A stretch of 64,000 bases of DNA from Schistosoma haematobium (Eukaryota > Platyhelminthes > Trematoda > Strigeidida > Schistosomatidae): positions 12,057,924 through 12,121,923 of the forward strand of contig NC_067202.1 in assembly GCF_000699445.3 (NCBI RefSeq), read 5' to 3'. This document shows positions 1 through 12,047 of the stretch, in pieces. The translations under genes were made by a program, and so were the position numbers. Every line of letters begins with the position of its first letter. Positions within the stretch are counted from its first letter, which is position 1. Below the pieces are notes generated by a model. That model was not told where the DNA came from, made no database searches, and saw only the letters and a program-made list of their open reading frames with translations.

Positions 1-219
1 TAATTAACAATTCTCTCCGGAAGAGTATAATATTCATAAGCCAATGATTAGTATTCTACTGGTATTCATCTGTTTGATCTTAGTATAATTATGTTGAATA
101 TTCCCTGTTGATGGATAAGTTGTAAACTAGATCGAAACAGATGTTCAGTTCTTTTCGATTAAATTTACAGAAATATGGTATGTAGTAAATGACATTAGTA
201 AAAATTAGATAACACTTAC

Positions 220-628
220 ATGGCATATGCAATCATCATGGTAAATCTTTGTGAAGGAGAAGCATTAAACAGATAGGTAAGGACATTAAATGGCCACCAA
301 TTCCAATCGGTTGAAATGGTAACATTCGGTCTATTAAGATTAAACTTATTACTATTATTAATATTATTAGTATTGACTGTTTCGTTATTGTAAGGTTTAG
401 TATGTTGATAAACTGAAGTATTATTGCGTTTCATAGGGATATTTGAAGGGGTTGAAGTGGAATATAGATTATTTACAATTGGGCTGGTAGCATTGAAATC
501 ATCATTACGTTGAGTAACAACGTTGGATCCAATATCGACATTTTTATTTGTTATTTCTTCATTTAATTGATTGAATCCAATGGGAGATGGTTTACGAACG
601 TTCAGACTCAATTTACGAATTGAAGATT
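220..628 (-). CDS. Exon of the unassigned minus-strand gene (last in window)
   Basis: A 409-bp open stretch, with acceptor (ATTCAG) just above 628 and a consensus GTAAGT donor at 219-214. It adds two bases to the G left over from the 4385-4157 exon, forming Glu. It then encodes a Lys/Arg-Ser-Pro start (RKLSLNVRKPSPIGF), a long Asn/Thr/Ser-rich middle, and a hydrophobic Trp-containing end that stops mid-codon at the donor. The next exon must lie left of the window. The Asn-rich middle is the kind of disordered, codon-repeat-driven sequence common in schistosome proteins. Confidence 0.75.
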
Positions 629-3600
629 CTGAATTGTCAATAAAAATACAAACAGTACATAAATATAAAACTTACACTGATTCGATATGTTTCACAGAAT
701 AAATATAAATCAAATGAGAAAAACTTTTGATGAACTTAATTCACTAAAAAAATATCGAGTTCTGTGCAACAACATTATTATACTCTGTGGCTAGGAATCT
801 GAGTTTCATTGAAATAATTAGCTGATCAATGTTAGACCACCGTTGGAAACCTAGAAGCACTGGATGGCTGTTTCGTCGTACTATGGGACTCCTCAGCAGT
901 GCACATCCACGACCCTGAACGCGGAACTATAGTTCTTCCAGGTTTCCAATGGCAGTCTAACATCGATCGACTAATGATTTCATTCAAACTCAACAAACTC
1001 CACAATCCTATAAAGCTTTTACATACTAACGTCATTAGATCTGAAATTTTACATAGGGAATTTATGATGTATACATGTCCCAAGTTCTACGTTGCGTTTG
1101 AATGACCAACTAACTGGGCTTAAAGTTAAACAGGTTGTAGCTAATCTGAAGAGAAGGAGAGCAACAAGATTTAATAGATTGAATACTTAGTGTTAAGCTA
1201 TTCAACCATATTCAGAGACAAGAATCTGAATTTTTGTTCAAGTGAATTAAAATTTTTATGGGTTGTAGTTAGCAGTGAAATCTGTAACGAATGTTTCATC
1301 CCACCTGGGACTCATCTTTTATTATAAGTGCTTGTCTTATTCCAGTGTTGGTGCCCAAACAAGAGCTCGAACCCGATACCCTAAACTTCAAACACCCAGT
1401 GCACTATCCATTGAGCTACTGTGTTTGGATAGTTACTAGTTTGGTTAAACAGGTATGAATTCGATTCGATATACTATAAAGGCTTGAATTATTAGGTGAC
1501 GTATGTGGAATATCTAAGCATCCAAATAACAAACATAATTGTATATAGCGTCAGGATAAAAATGGAACAATTATATGACAAAAGCATTAGGACATCAATT
1601 GATGTGTCTCTGATGTCTACTAAACTCATGTAAATAAAACCAGTCGTTGAATGTTTACAACCAATTACTAAGTTATGAATGAAGTATCATTACGGAAGGC
1701 TTTATAGAAAACTTCATGATCCCCACATTAATTACATCGATAGTAGCATTAACAACAATGATGTATTAGTCCATTAACTGTTATCACTAATATATCATTG
1801 GTACAGGGAAATGGATCAAGGCATTCATTCATTGAAAAGAAAACAATCGATACATCAAAGTACTGCTTACAATATTGACAATATCAAATCGAATTTAGAC
1901 ATTTATAAATAGTTTACAATTCATGAACATCATATGAAATGAAGTCACATTAGGAAAAAGTACAAAATTTTATCGATACGTTAGTATGTCAGAAATATAT
2001 ATAAATATAACAGTGAAGGATTTAATAATCTATATACTTTACTTGTTGACTAAACAAAATACTATCTTATAACGGTTGGTAGTTCATATTTGTTCTGTTT
2101 AACGATCCACGAAGATAAAGTACAAAACTAAAGGGACATATATTCCTAAATATGAAAAATTATTTTGTAAAAGTAATCAAAACTATTTGATTGTTTAGAA
2201 TAACATCACAATTTAGTGTACATTTCTTACAGAGTATCAATTCAAGTTGTGATAATCATAACTAACGGAGTTGAAGAGAAAAGGCTAATCCAAGTATAAG
2301 TGAAAATTCTAAGCGTACAAATAAACATGAAAATAGAGTAACGCCAAAGTGCCTCCAAATGCCTTGGTACGACCGAGAGTGGAGAGAGCCAGCTCTCCCT
2401 CTCAAATGCTTTCAATTGGCCACGTGCATACAATCACTGCAAGGGAAGTCCTACTTATTGCCTTCTCGCGGCATTACTGTTGTTTATGAAACTGAGAGGA
2501 TGAAAAGCGAATGTTCGGCGCTTTAAACCGGTTGTTGGATACAGAGAATCCACCTAGAGGAGTTGGAAAACCCTCATTCCAAACCAGTGGTGTACATGGG
2601 TTCCAGAATCCTAAAGAAACAAATGACGTATTAACCAGTTATTGGTCACCTGTTACTATGGGACTGCATCTCCTGACGTTGCCCCACTGCCATGTGGATT
2701 AGACCTTCAGATCAAAGGCTCAGACTGTGCCCCCCTAAGAAAACCACCAGCCGGAAAGTATCCCAGCCCTCACATAAATCGAATGATTTATGTGGCGCAT
2801 ATTTGTTTGCCTCCTTGTACCAATCATACTAATGAACTAATCACTATAGAAAAGGTGAGTACAAAGTCAGTGTGTATATATCAATCTAGCGGATCGTTTA
2901 TGAGAACTACATTAAATAATAAGATAATGACTATGAACTGTACTATAACTAATTTCAATGACGAAGATATCATTAAATAGATGAAACTATATTATACGGA
3001 TGACTTAAATCGACTCAAAGTGATATGGAATTTTACCCGGTTAATAGCAGATCACAATGTAGAGTTCATGGTCAGAGTTATGTTTGAGATACACTAAGGT
3101 TAACCATACACTCTGACTGTAATCCTAAACATTAACCCTGTAACCTAAAAAAATAATTTAAAACCCCCCTAGCCCTAACTCTATTAAGGTAACTCGGAAT
3201 TTTAATTGTAAACCACGATACTAACCTTAAACATTAACGGTTACGAACCTATAGGTAACTTGGAAGAGTTCATTTATGATGTGAAAATATTAAATTCCAT
3301 TACCAGTTCTTTGATTTTGTACCATTACCCATTTATTCATATTTGCTACTAAAACACGTTAAAATTTCAAGATCATCTGGAAGTATACCTTAATTTTGCG
3401 CTCCAACAAACCAACTTTAAATCAGTACAGAAAGAGGCACAACTAAAGGTAAAGTAATCACGAAAGGTAAAGATAGCCCACTTTTCTCCTCAAAATGCTC
3501 TCGTATGGCCACGCGTGTATATTCATTGACAGGGAAGTTCTGCGCACTGATTTCTCGGTGTTGTTTACTTGAGTGAGGGGACGGAAAGTGAATTCCTGTA

Positions 3601-6600
3601 AGTTAAACCGGGTTGATGGATCCAGCTAGAAGAGTTGATAAATCCTGACTCCAAACTAATGGCACACATGGTCTCCAGGATCCTGAGGAAACAAATGGCG
3701 TATGAACCTATTTCTGATCACTGCCTACTATGAGACCGCATGTCCTGACGTTGTTCCACTGCTTCGTGGATTAGACACCTGAGTCAAAGGTCAGGGGCAG
3801 TATCCCAACCCACTTATAAATCCAATGATTTGTGTGGCACATATGTATTTTGGTGCCCCATTGTACCAATAGTTTGTGTTTAAATAAGTAAAACAGCCAC
3901 AGAGATATAGAAAGAGTAAGTTAACAGGATGAGAAGCAATGCATATAAAGTGTCATTTGATTAATAACTAACAAGGGAATCTGAATTACGTATTTCATCT
4001 TATTTGACACTTATTAGATGTAGGATATAGCTAGCTGCACACGAAGACTGATCGATCAAATTGAGTTCTAATTTAAAACGAGGAAATACAAACTTTACCA
4101 ATTAATAATGAACACGAACTAGTGTACATATATATTTATGTACGTTAATTACCCACCTTGTTTTTTTACACCAACAACGCTCTCCGTTTCACTATTGCTA
4201 ATACTTCCTGTGGCACCACCACTGGTACTTGTTAAACTGACAGTAGTTGAACCTTTTGAAATCAGCAAACGATTGTAGAGATCACTTATAATTGCATTTG
4301 GGTGAGCTAAAGGATCATTAGTGTTATTATTATTGTTAACGAATAATCTGTTAGCTGGCGAACTTCCACACGATGTAGAAAAACACTGGAAAGTAAGCAG
4401 ACAAAGAAGTAGAATATAAATATAATACACTACACACATGTACACGAATAACGGGTCAATTCATCTCAGTATTGTTATTTTTATTGGTGAAAAGGGGGAA
4501 TTAAAATGTTTTCCTTCCTATATACATAGATGAAGTTGGGAAAGCTTGATGCCAATCGCTACTCTGAAGTGGGGTAAGTTCAGAGTTGTCGAAGGTGTTC
4601 ACTTTGTGTCTGACGATAGCATTCATGAAGTATTTGATTCCACTCAAGTATAGGTCTCGAGAAATACACTCGTAAAAGTTTGTAAAATTCTTCCTATATA
4701 TACTTGCGTAGTACAGTACTTATGAATTCGTTAACTGAGATGACCTTAAAAGAGTACTGATTCATCTTTGACTGGTTTGATGGTTGGCTGGTGTTATATT
4801 TTGAATATTATTTGAATAGAATAACTCCATCTAAACGCTGTCCTAATTCTCCCTGAAATCTTACCCCTACCTAAACTAACACAAGAACAAGTTTTCGCTG
4901 ATAATGTTCCATATTTCGGAATGAATTCTTAAAAAAATCCTTTTCAGTCCAGCACATTTACTCTAGTAAAGTGTTTTGACTAGACACTGTTTAGAGTTAA
5001 TAGAATAAGAACTATTAGTCTACGTATACCGTATCATTCATTATTATTGATTACTCATATTCTACAGTTTCATTTATTGTTCGTTAGGTTTACAGAAAAG
5101 TATTTCATTGAATCTTATTAAGCACTCAAAATGCATGCTAACAAACATAGTCCAGAACATTCTCTAAAAGATATTGCATAATTGTTATCACTAACTGACA
5201 ACAAACCTAATAGACATTTATGATACACTGAAGTTGAGTGGGAAAAACGTGCTAAATGTGGATTAGCCTGTATATATATTATTTACCGAAGTGATTGCTC
5301 CTACCTAACATTTGACATCAAACACTTCTGTGGGACATAACTCCGTTACTTTATTTCCTTATTAACAACTTACAAGTTTACCTACATCTGAAAACACCTT
5401 TTCGAATTCATGATGTTAGCTTGGGGGACAAATTATCAGACTCAAGACGCTTTATATTTCGCAACTACAATTCAACCAGGAGTCATGTTTTATTAACCCG
5501 AAATTTCTCTAAAAACAACTGAGGCTTCCTAGTCCTAAAACATTATAATTATTGTGGTTTGGAGTTGAAAAAATGGATCGAGATGGCTATCCGGCGAGAC
5601 CATAATTTGTAGACGGACCAATCACGCATAAGATAACAGTTCTCGGATTTTGGTGCGAAGTTCACTCATCATTTTGGCTAAATAGAGTTTTAGCAGGTCA
5701 GTTAGTGATGAAAACCACAAATATAATTCATAACATTAACCATCAACTGTAAATCACAATTCGAATTCCTCATACAAGTAAATAACCCTCATTTGGTCCT
5801 AGTTATTAGGTGGACACTATAAAGGTCAGTCTAGGGTTGCTCAAAGGTCGTCCGTAAATTATAGTCTCACCGGCTATCCTACACAGAGAATTCTACAGTT
5901 TCAATATTCTAGGGTAACTACTGGAGCTGTTACAGTGATAAAAATAACAGCAAACACCACTAGAATGCGAAAGCAATTCGAAGTAATTTAAAACTGGAAT
6001 AACATATCTAATGAATTCTGGTTGCATTGCAACTTGCTGTTGATAAAAGCCTAAGGGGTTGATGAATGAATGGTTGATTACGGGCGTAGATAACTAAGGT
6101 CTTCTACCCTGAAGATTGAACTACTTAAACCTTGAAGTCTAATCACATAGATCTTCTTCGACTAGAAAGTGAAGATGTGCCCTTAGGGGAAAAGAATTCT
6201 GCCATTTTATTAAGAAATCAAACACGAACATAGTAATGAGATGTTATAATTTTGTTTACTGCAGTAACAAATCTTTGTTTTTCTTTGAGACGAAAATTAG
6301 ACTGTCCGAAAACGGAACGAGAAGTGGCCGGTGGTGTGTTCAAAACGTGGGCTGGCAGTTTTCCCGAAAAGTTACTACTTAAGTCTATTAGAATACCTAA
6401 ACATGAAACGCTAATACATAGTACTGGTTAGCCAAGCGAGCACTAAGTATGGAGAATACATCAACTTTAAATCAAAAGGAGACTAGAATTACTGAAGACA
6501 AAAAGCGTCGTACTTTGTAAGTAATAGAACACATAAAAACTTACCTTCTCTTTTAAAATGACCTCCCAATAATTGCGTAGAAAAGCTATAGCTGAGTCTG

Positions 6601-8465
6601 ATCGTTCAAAGTTAGCCAAAGTGTACGTCTCCTAGAAGATAATAAATATTATTTGTAGTTAAGATCAAAAATAAACCTTAAACTATACAAAGTGCAACAA
6701 ATGTTGACAAAAAAACTTGGTATACAAAACTTACGTTACTAGTGGTGAGTATATTTACATAGTTTTCATTTTGGACTTTAAGTTCGACGATTTGACTGTA
6801 GAGGAGTGCTGTCTAAACGAAAACTATGATGAGTAAGACCACATACCAGTATTTTTCGCTTCGGACGGTGGACAAGATTTAAGGCCGAATGACAAACGTA
6901 AAGCTTAACAGGAGTATTTATATTCTGGCTCATTAAATCACACTTATAAGCTTCAAGGATGAGTGTGCGATTTTACATGACAAACCTTTAATTACAGCAT
7001 CATTTTTAAAATACTTTTGCCGTATTTTCTTTTGCATTGCACTAGATCTTACAGGATCGGCATTGCTGGAGAGCAACTTCTGAGGTTCGGAGTCCTGAAT
7101 CATATTCACTGTTTGATGGAATACGTCACGATATAAATCCAGCGTATGACAAATGGTGTGCTGACGAGACCACCAGAAGGCTCACAAGACCCTGTAGTCA
7201 ATCATTATAAATGCGACCAGTCGCCCAATGTATCACCCGATCGACCTTTCACAGCCTTGACGTATGAAGGACAGATGGTAATTGATTAGTACAAACAAAG
7301 AGTTCATGAAATTTTTTTTTCGTCACTGTGACTCTAATAAACTAGACATGGAACTGCTTGATGGCTAAAAGCTTTATTGTAATGGTGTTTTAGAATTCTT
7401 AACACTGAAGATTGCAAGTACGTTGAAAAATAACTATATGATTATACTAGTGGTTGATCAGTACACCAATCCTTCATTCTTCAGTGACTGTGGCTCAGCA
7501 CCATGTGAAAGATGATTGTTTGTAAAGTATCCTCCAGCAGGAGATTGACTCTGGTCATGAACTCACTAATAAAGACTATTATTATCTGACCGCAACGATA
7601 AATATTTCTAGACGCAGTTTTATACTGAGCGATCAAGATAGGAGTATCCCACTTGTCGTAAACAATGTATAATCGGAGGTCAGAATTTTAGTAGCTGTCG
7701 GATGATGCGTTTTGAAGGTAGTGGAGTACTCGACTAGAGAAAGCAGGAATGTAGTGTCCAAACCAAGGCAGGAAGTACATCATCACTTAATGTCCAAGTA
7801 AACAAGAAGCTTATTCTTTGAAAGTTGACTTAGCTATTTGTCTGTAACAGCGAAGCCGATCAACTTAATTCTTGGTGTAAAAAGTGAGGATTCAGACTTA
7901 AAAGAACCTTTCGCCACCTATTTTGAGTTCGACTTACTGACTATTACAGTTGTGTGTTGTTGGTGAATTATCGATTTTATTAGGCTTCACGTATCTTCTG
8001 TCGAATAATCTCATTAATAACAGCGTAGATATTAAAACTTGAAAAAAGTTATATTTTGATAAAGCATATTTGATGCAAAACTTCTCCAATGCCGTTCCAG
8101 GGTTACTGTCGGTCTCAATCACTGATAAAGTAGGGGAGATACATTATCACACAACCCGTGCAAAAGGAATCTTATTGAAAATACACTAGCCATATCACTT
8201 GCACGTGAACAGTAGGCGGCAGAATACACAAAGCTTTCAGATCTATGAAGACATCAACACAGAGGGTAATATGGTTACCTAATTTTCATAAGTATGTGAA
8301 AAATACTGAAAGTAGATAGGTACGTGAATATCTGCTTGGGAACATATGTATAAGATTCTCTACACAGCGAGCGAGTATTTGACAGATCCGAACAAAAAGT
8401 AACTCTGAAATAAGACTATTTTACAGATACCGGTCCAGTTCGCCAAAAACGACGGCAGTCATCTG
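220..8465 (-). CDS. Unassigned multi-exon protein gene, partial (eight exons)
   Basis: Reconstructed by me from splice signals and reading phase. Exons in transcript order are 8465-8431, 8402-8324, 8121-7991, 7160-6986, 6808-6735, 6631-6545, 4385-4157 and 628-220. Each acceptor ends in AG and each donor begins GT (GTAAGT at 6734, 6544 and 219), and codon phase carries through every junction, giving about 405 codons without a stop. The first six exons encode mixed hydrophobic and charged, probably alpha-helical sequence (for example RICQILARCVENLIHMF and YSQIVELKVQNENY). The last two are rich in Asn, Ser and Thr, with a Trp-rich patch near the end (STDWNWWPFN). I recognise no family. The gene continues past the left edge; no initiator was found upstream of 8465. 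Introns range from 28 to 3528 bp and carry R1 and MITE-like repeats. The two most upstream exons are the least certain. Confidence 0.6.
835..990 (-). mobile_element. Hammerhead SINE (second family), decayed ribozyme
   Basis: Minus-strand reading gives CACTGCTGAGGAGTCCC, then GACGAAACAGCCATCCAGTG. The core is kept, but one stem II pair is lost (C opposite C) and stem III is weakened. Overlapping short ORFs are shadows. Confidence 0.7.
1255..1435 (-). mobile_element. Sm-alpha-like SINE, decayed
   Basis: Minus strand has a tRNA-like head (TAGCTCAATGGATAGTGC, GGTTCGAGCTC) and a remnant of the hammerhead region. The ribozyme core is not intact. Confidence 0.5.
2343..2840 (+). repeat. R1 interspersed repeat, diverged copy
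   Basis: A roughly 500-bp repeat that recurs at 3465, 29315, 32446, 53440 and 57975. It starts near TGCCTTGGTATGG-like sequence and ends with a CACATAAATCGAATGATTTA-like block and TTGTACCAAT. No long ORF is shared between copies, so the short ORFs in it are shadows. No coding function is recognised. Confidence 0.75.
3465..3890 (+). repeat. R1 interspersed repeat, diverged copy
   Basis: Same order of blocks as the copy at 2343, and the same orientation, about 600 bp downstream, with a small internal deletion. Lies in the intron between 4157 and 628 of the minus-strand gene. Confidence 0.7.
4157..4385 (-). CDS. Exon of the unassigned minus-strand gene
   Basis: A strong acceptor (pyrimidine-rich, ending CTTTCCAG) sits just above 4385, with donor GTGGGT at 4156. 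It encodes 76 codons plus one base, from CFSTSCGSS through an Asn run to SETESVVGVKKQ. Phase is 0 in and 1 out, which fits both neighbours. The longer open frame reaching 4445 upstream is intron read-through. Confidence 0.7.
4450..5570. other. Intron sequence of the minus-strand gene, no gene seen
   Basis: AT-rich; no splice-flanked open frame or recognised repeat in this part of the 6544-4386 intron. Confidence 0.5.
5575..5885 (+). repeat. MITE-like repeat with imperfect inverted ends
   Basis: GGCTATCCGGCGAGACCATA at the left and TATAGTCTCACCGGCTATCC at the right are near inverted repeats. No coding capacity. Relatives lie at 27565-27745 and 45495-45765. Confidence 0.6.
6545..6631 (-). CDS. 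Exon of the unassigned minus-strand gene (29 codons)
   Basis: Short in-phase exon with acceptor ATCTTCTAG and a perfect GTAAGT donor. It encodes 29 residues beginning ETYTLANFERSD and ending EVILKEK. It is too short for simple ORF detection but is flanked by consensus splice sites on both sides. Confidence 0.7.
6735..6808 (-). CDS. Exon of the unassigned minus-strand gene (24 codons)
   Basis: In-phase exon with donor GTAAGT and an acceptor after TTTAGACAG. An alternative acceptor three to four bases upstream would break phase with the preceding exon, so this one was chosen. It encodes LLYSQIVELKVQNENY followed by VNILTTSN, probably helical. Confidence 0.65.
6986..7160 (-). CDS. Exon of the unassigned minus-strand gene (58 codons)
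   Basis: Open in one frame over 175 bp, with acceptor CTCGTCAG above and donor GTTTGT below. It encodes HTICHTLDLYRDVFHQ, then a Ser/Asn linker and a basic segment (QKKIRQKYFKND). A second donor (GTAATT, a few bases upstream) is possible. A small extra exon between this and 6808 cannot be excluded. Confidence 0.6.
7991..8121 (-). CDS. Exon of the unassigned minus-strand gene (43 codons)
   Basis: Acceptor CTACTTTATCAG and donor GTGAAG. It encodes IETDSNPGTALEKFCIKYAL followed by a hydrophobic stretch and MRLFDRRY. Its phase (2 in, 0 out) fits the exons on either side. The hydrophobic run is too short and too polar at its ends for a confident membrane segment. Confidence 0.55.
8324..8402 (-). 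CDS. Probable exon of the unassigned minus-strand gene (26 codons)
   Basis: Acceptor TTATTTCAGAG and donor GTACCT. It encodes LLFVRICQILARCVENLIHM plus six residues, phase 0 in and 1 out, which matches the downstream exon. The amphipathic pattern and open frame support coding; the donor is non-consensus beyond GT. Confidence 0.45.
8431..8465 (-). CDS. Possible 35-bp exon of the unassigned minus-strand gene
   Basis: Acceptor GGTATCAG and donor GTATCT; it encodes DDCRRFWRTGP in phase with the next exon. The intron to the next exon would be only 28 bp, at the lower limit, so this is tentative. A plus-strand exon reading of the same interval was considered and judged weaker. Confidence 0.3.
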
Positions 8466-8469
8466 CTGA

Positions 8470-9390
8470 TACCACAAGGTGTACGGTCATAAAGCACGGT
8501 AGTGTACAAGACTGTGTAACTTTAAGTCAAAAATATCAGGAAACATCTAGAAATAGGCAGACAGAAATAACTGAGACATGCACTTTTTCTTTGTTCTTTT
8601 CCAGGACGGCTGGAAAAGACGATAAAAAGAACGATGAGGTTTACGAGGAACCGATAATTTTCATTGTACATTATTTTTTACCATATTGTATTTCATGGTC
8701 CCTTATTGTAAGTAAAGACGACCAGACGCTGTTAAACCTAGCTAGCTATCAGAAGAGTGTTTACCAACGACAAACTCGTTGGGTTCAAACTTCTGGCTGG
8801 CCACGTCTTGGGGTCATTACTACCCTACTAGGGGGAGGAGTGATCTGTAGAGGTAAATAAATCCCCAAAATAAATAGCTCTGTAAGTTTTCGACATTGGA
8901 AGCTGGCCACTTAAGTTTTAGTGGACTCACCTAGCTGAAGGCGCTCGGCCATGCATTCGCACCAGATCACGAGTGGAAACGCCGTGCTCAACAACCCCTG
9001 CAATCGCTGGCCAGTTTAAATCAGACGATCCTCGATATATTGATAGCTTATCAAATATATCTTCGAACCCCCTAATTTCTGTCTTTTGATTTCACTTGGT
9101 GGGTACGCTTCATAATAGAAGGTGTTACTGGTTAGAGCGTTGTCAAAATCCGAATACCTGTGACATCTTCAAGGCCAAGAGAGATCAGACGAAAAACGTA
9201 CACCAAGATAAATATCTTTTGACACTTGATCTAAGAATCTCCAGTGTAACAATGTTTATGGAATCTCAACAGATTGTATAAGCGTTATTTATGTCTCAGA
9301 CTAAAGTTAACAGCTTGACATCTAGACGGGGTAAGTATGAGACCATTAACAGACAGACCACCACTCACTACGAGACAAGAGCTCATTCAT
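8470..9390. other. Unassigned region, partly GC-richer
   Basis: 8730-9080 is GC-richer than its surroundings (TGGCTGGCCACGTCTTGGGG, GGCGCTCGGCCATGCATTCG) and looks like an unidentified repeat. 8606-8706 has a plus-strand open frame with an acceptor-like start and a GTAAGT end, but no partner exons were found. Confidence 0.4.
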
Positions 9391-9391
9391 T

Positions 9392-10640
9392 TCAAGGGGA
9401 TGTGAAGAGGCAGAAATCGGTATTCATACAGTGAAATCTTCCGTATATTTCACAAAAGTGTTTTTGTGGAATATAGCAGATCATGCAGAAAAAAAGGTAA
9501 AAGGAGAAGGAAAATGACAGTTCTTTGTGGCCCATCCTCATAAGAAAGTGGAGATGCCGAACATTTTCCTCCAAACTCAGCGTACAGTCCTTTTCCATAG
9601 GGGTAGAAAATTAGCCATTTGGTTGTTCAGCTGTCAGTGTTGACGCTGATTAACTTGTTAAGAAAAAGTTGTCTTGGAATAGAGCGAAAGGCAGAGGAAT
9701 AGCACAGAAAACCGCATCAAACACATTCTTTGCTTTTTTCCAAGATGAACATTATAATATAATGTAAGACAACAACAATATCTAAGTTGCTTCGTTTGTA
9801 TTTGTAAGCAAGTTGAAACGGGTCAATGTGCTCTTTTACTGTGGGTTGAAGTAAGAGTATCAATGATTTTTCCATTGTTTGAAAAAAGATGAAGTCATTG
9901 GTATGGGTCTAAAATTCACTTTCTTATCGCCAGGTACTTTCCTAGGTATTGGGATTATTTTTATCTTTCTCCACATTCTCTGTATGAGATAGTTTGAGAA
10001 AGATCTAATTAAGATGCTCATGGATAGATAACACAGAACGTCAGTACACTTTTACAAAAAGGTTTAGGATCTTTTCATGTCCTAAACACTGGGATGAGTT
10101 AGGTGACTGGGGACATTTTCGGACGTCATTTTAGGTGAGAATCGTTACAAAACTATTCTTCAAACCTGTGAATGTATGAAGCATGACATCAGATGACTGA
10201 TGTACAAAAAGACATATTTCATTCCCAAACATTCAGATGGTTATCACTTCTGTCTGTCACCAGTATGTTCTTTAAATAGTTTCCACTTGCTTGAAGGGTT
10301 ATTACAAGATCAGAGTTTCTGAATAAACAATGAGTTCAGACATCTAATCTCTAGGTTTAATAAACAATTTAGCTTTCGGAATTCAATTGAGATTTTCTCC
10401 TTGTACATTCTCTCTATTTCCGTCCGCAATAATTTTAGTTTTGAAGATGTGGGTCCACCAAAACTTACAAAAATAATTTCAGTGGGGCAACAAGTGTTTT
10501 CCAATGATTCTTCTTTAAGTAATCACCAATTGGTCGCACAAAACATGTTTTTCAAATTTTGGACAATTCCAGAATTTGACTTCCCTTATCTAATGTTAGG
10601 ACTTACTCTTTACAATCTCTACATACACTTTAAATAGAAC
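9392..10640 (-). pseudogene. Decayed non-LTR retrotransposon reverse transcriptase
   Basis: Minus-strand reading contains, in order, a basic segment (KLLRTEIERMYKEKISIEF), an RT N-terminal block (KIIPIPRKVPGDKKVNFRPI followed by PMTSSFFK) and later short frames. NFRPI after a PIP-x-K is typical of non-LTR RT domain 1. Many stops and frameshifts; no intact catalytic motif seen. The clade is uncertain (CR1/SR1-like is one option). Confidence 0.5.
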
Positions 10641-11434
10641 ACGAACTATACAATGAACAGAACTAGACAATGGATCGTGTTTACGAGTCACATGTGTTCC
10701 CACATCCCCAATGAAATTTCAGCGTGAATAGGAATCCAAACGGTTCAGAAAATCTACTACATTCTGATGACCTAGTGATGAAAGGAAGGTACAGTCACAT
10801 GAATTTAAAACACTAAATGAAACTGAAAATAAAGCACTGAGTGCAGTGATACAAAATTCAGTGAGTTCATCAGCGAAAAAGAATAGTGCAGATGATGTGC
10901 TGTCGGAAGTCACAAAGATGTTGGCAACAGACGTAATCGTATTTATTCAAGTGTTTGGACTTCATTTTAAAGTTGAACAGTCGATAAAGCCGTCCGGAAA
11001 ATTGAAACATGCAAAAATAGACTGGCACCAGATCACATTTAAAAGGGCATTATGATGATTAGAAGTATTTGAATTATAGTTAAAATCAAGAATCCCGGAA
11101 ATAACGCAACGGGATCAAGAAGTAGTCGATAAGCACGAACGAATGTACTGTATTTGGAATTAGAAATCAAGCATTCAACCAGTACAAAGAAGTCATTCAT
11201 TCAAACACCACAGGTATACACCGTTTCCCATTGCTTCACGGTACAGCTTGAGACAATACGATATTGCAGAAGTTCATTCTTTTTATCCCTGAATTTACTT
11301 TTAAAGCAGGACCATGATTGATGCCCATTTGGCGACTACCGACCGTTGAATAACAGCACCTTACCGTATAAATATCATATTCCAGATTTCAGGATTGTTT
11401 TTTAGCTCTACGTTGTAGGAATGTTTTCTCTAGA

Positions 11435-11720
11435 TTGGACCTGGTCAGAGGGTGCGACCAGATACCGGCGGCACCTAAGAATGTGGGAAAAACGACAATC
11501 ATGACACATTTTAGTCTGTTTGAGTTCGGAATAAATTATGGATCTCAAGCAATTCGGTGAATTATTGATGAAATGGCTCGAAGAGTAGACTTCGTATTCA
11601 ACGTTCTCAACTCCAGTTACTCCATTGATGAACATGTTCAACGCCCACTTATTTCGCTTGACGTTTTAAAAGGTTACGGTTGTAATATACCGTGGTTTTC
11701 GTATGAACTTGTATTTGGAG
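11435..11720 (+). pseudogene. Ty3/gypsy (Boudicca-like) reverse transcriptase fragment
   Basis: One frame reads LDLVRGCDQIPAAPKNVGKT, then TIMTHFSLFEF, and after a stop (about 11558) IIDEMARRVDFVFN, SIDEHVQ and LKGYGCN, ending LVFGVES. This is the fingers-palm block of Ty3/gypsy RT. The catalytic DD region between DFVFN and SIDEH has been deleted, so it is dead. It joins an LTR directly at a short shared TCGAG. Confidence 0.8.
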
Positions 11721-12047
11721 TCGAGTCGCGGTTGACGTTGATCATCACTACAGGAAGACTACGTACCAGTTACCAGGTTAGACCCCTCCGTAGGCCAAAT
11801 ATCAGAAGGCAGTTGAAGGTTGTGGTAAGATGTATTTGTTGGTGATCTCGTGGTGTCGAAATAATAACGAAGTCGTGCCAAAGTTTACAAGCGGGACTAC
11901 TGAGAGTACGAGAGTTCGTACAAGGTCACAAACAACGGAAGAGTGTTTTTTAGTACACTTAGACAAAAAGCTACAGTACAGTTGGCTATAATAACAGTTG
12001 GTTCGATTATACAAATTGCGTTTACCTCACAAAATTAGGTCACTACA
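11721..12047 (+). mobile_element. Boudicca-like LTR fragment
   Basis: Aligns along its length with the LTR at 27882-28253 (shared TCGAGTCGCGGTTGAC, GGCCAAATATCAGAAGGCAG, GATGTATTTGTTGGTGATCT and the end GGTCACTACA). The first dozen bases are missing at the junction with the RT fragment. Confidence 0.75.

Noticed and set aside
220..628. Possible relation of the minus-strand protein's end (VLTYLFNASPSQRFTMM) to the nucleoporin NDC1 C-terminal region
   Set aside because: Only a loose pattern resemblance; not enough to assign a family.
2642..2980. 112-residue plus ORF
   Set aside because: Lies across an R1 repeat and is not conserved in other copies.
3110..3250. CCTAAC/AACCCT-rich stretch resembling interstitial telomere repeats
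   Set aside because: Units are irregular and never repeat in tandem; probably base-composition bias.
8426..8709. Two plus-strand exon-like segments (TGPVRQKRRQSSAD... then TAGKDDKKNDEVYEEP... ending at GTAAGT) that join in phase
   Set aside because: No further plus-strand exons found, no start, and the first overlaps a minus-strand exon that fits a longer in-phase chain. Kept only as a possibility.
10846..11055. 69-residue plus ORF (VIQNSVSSSAKKNSADDVLSE...)
   Set aside because: Looks protein-like but I could not match it; it lies between transposon remnants and is probably element debris.
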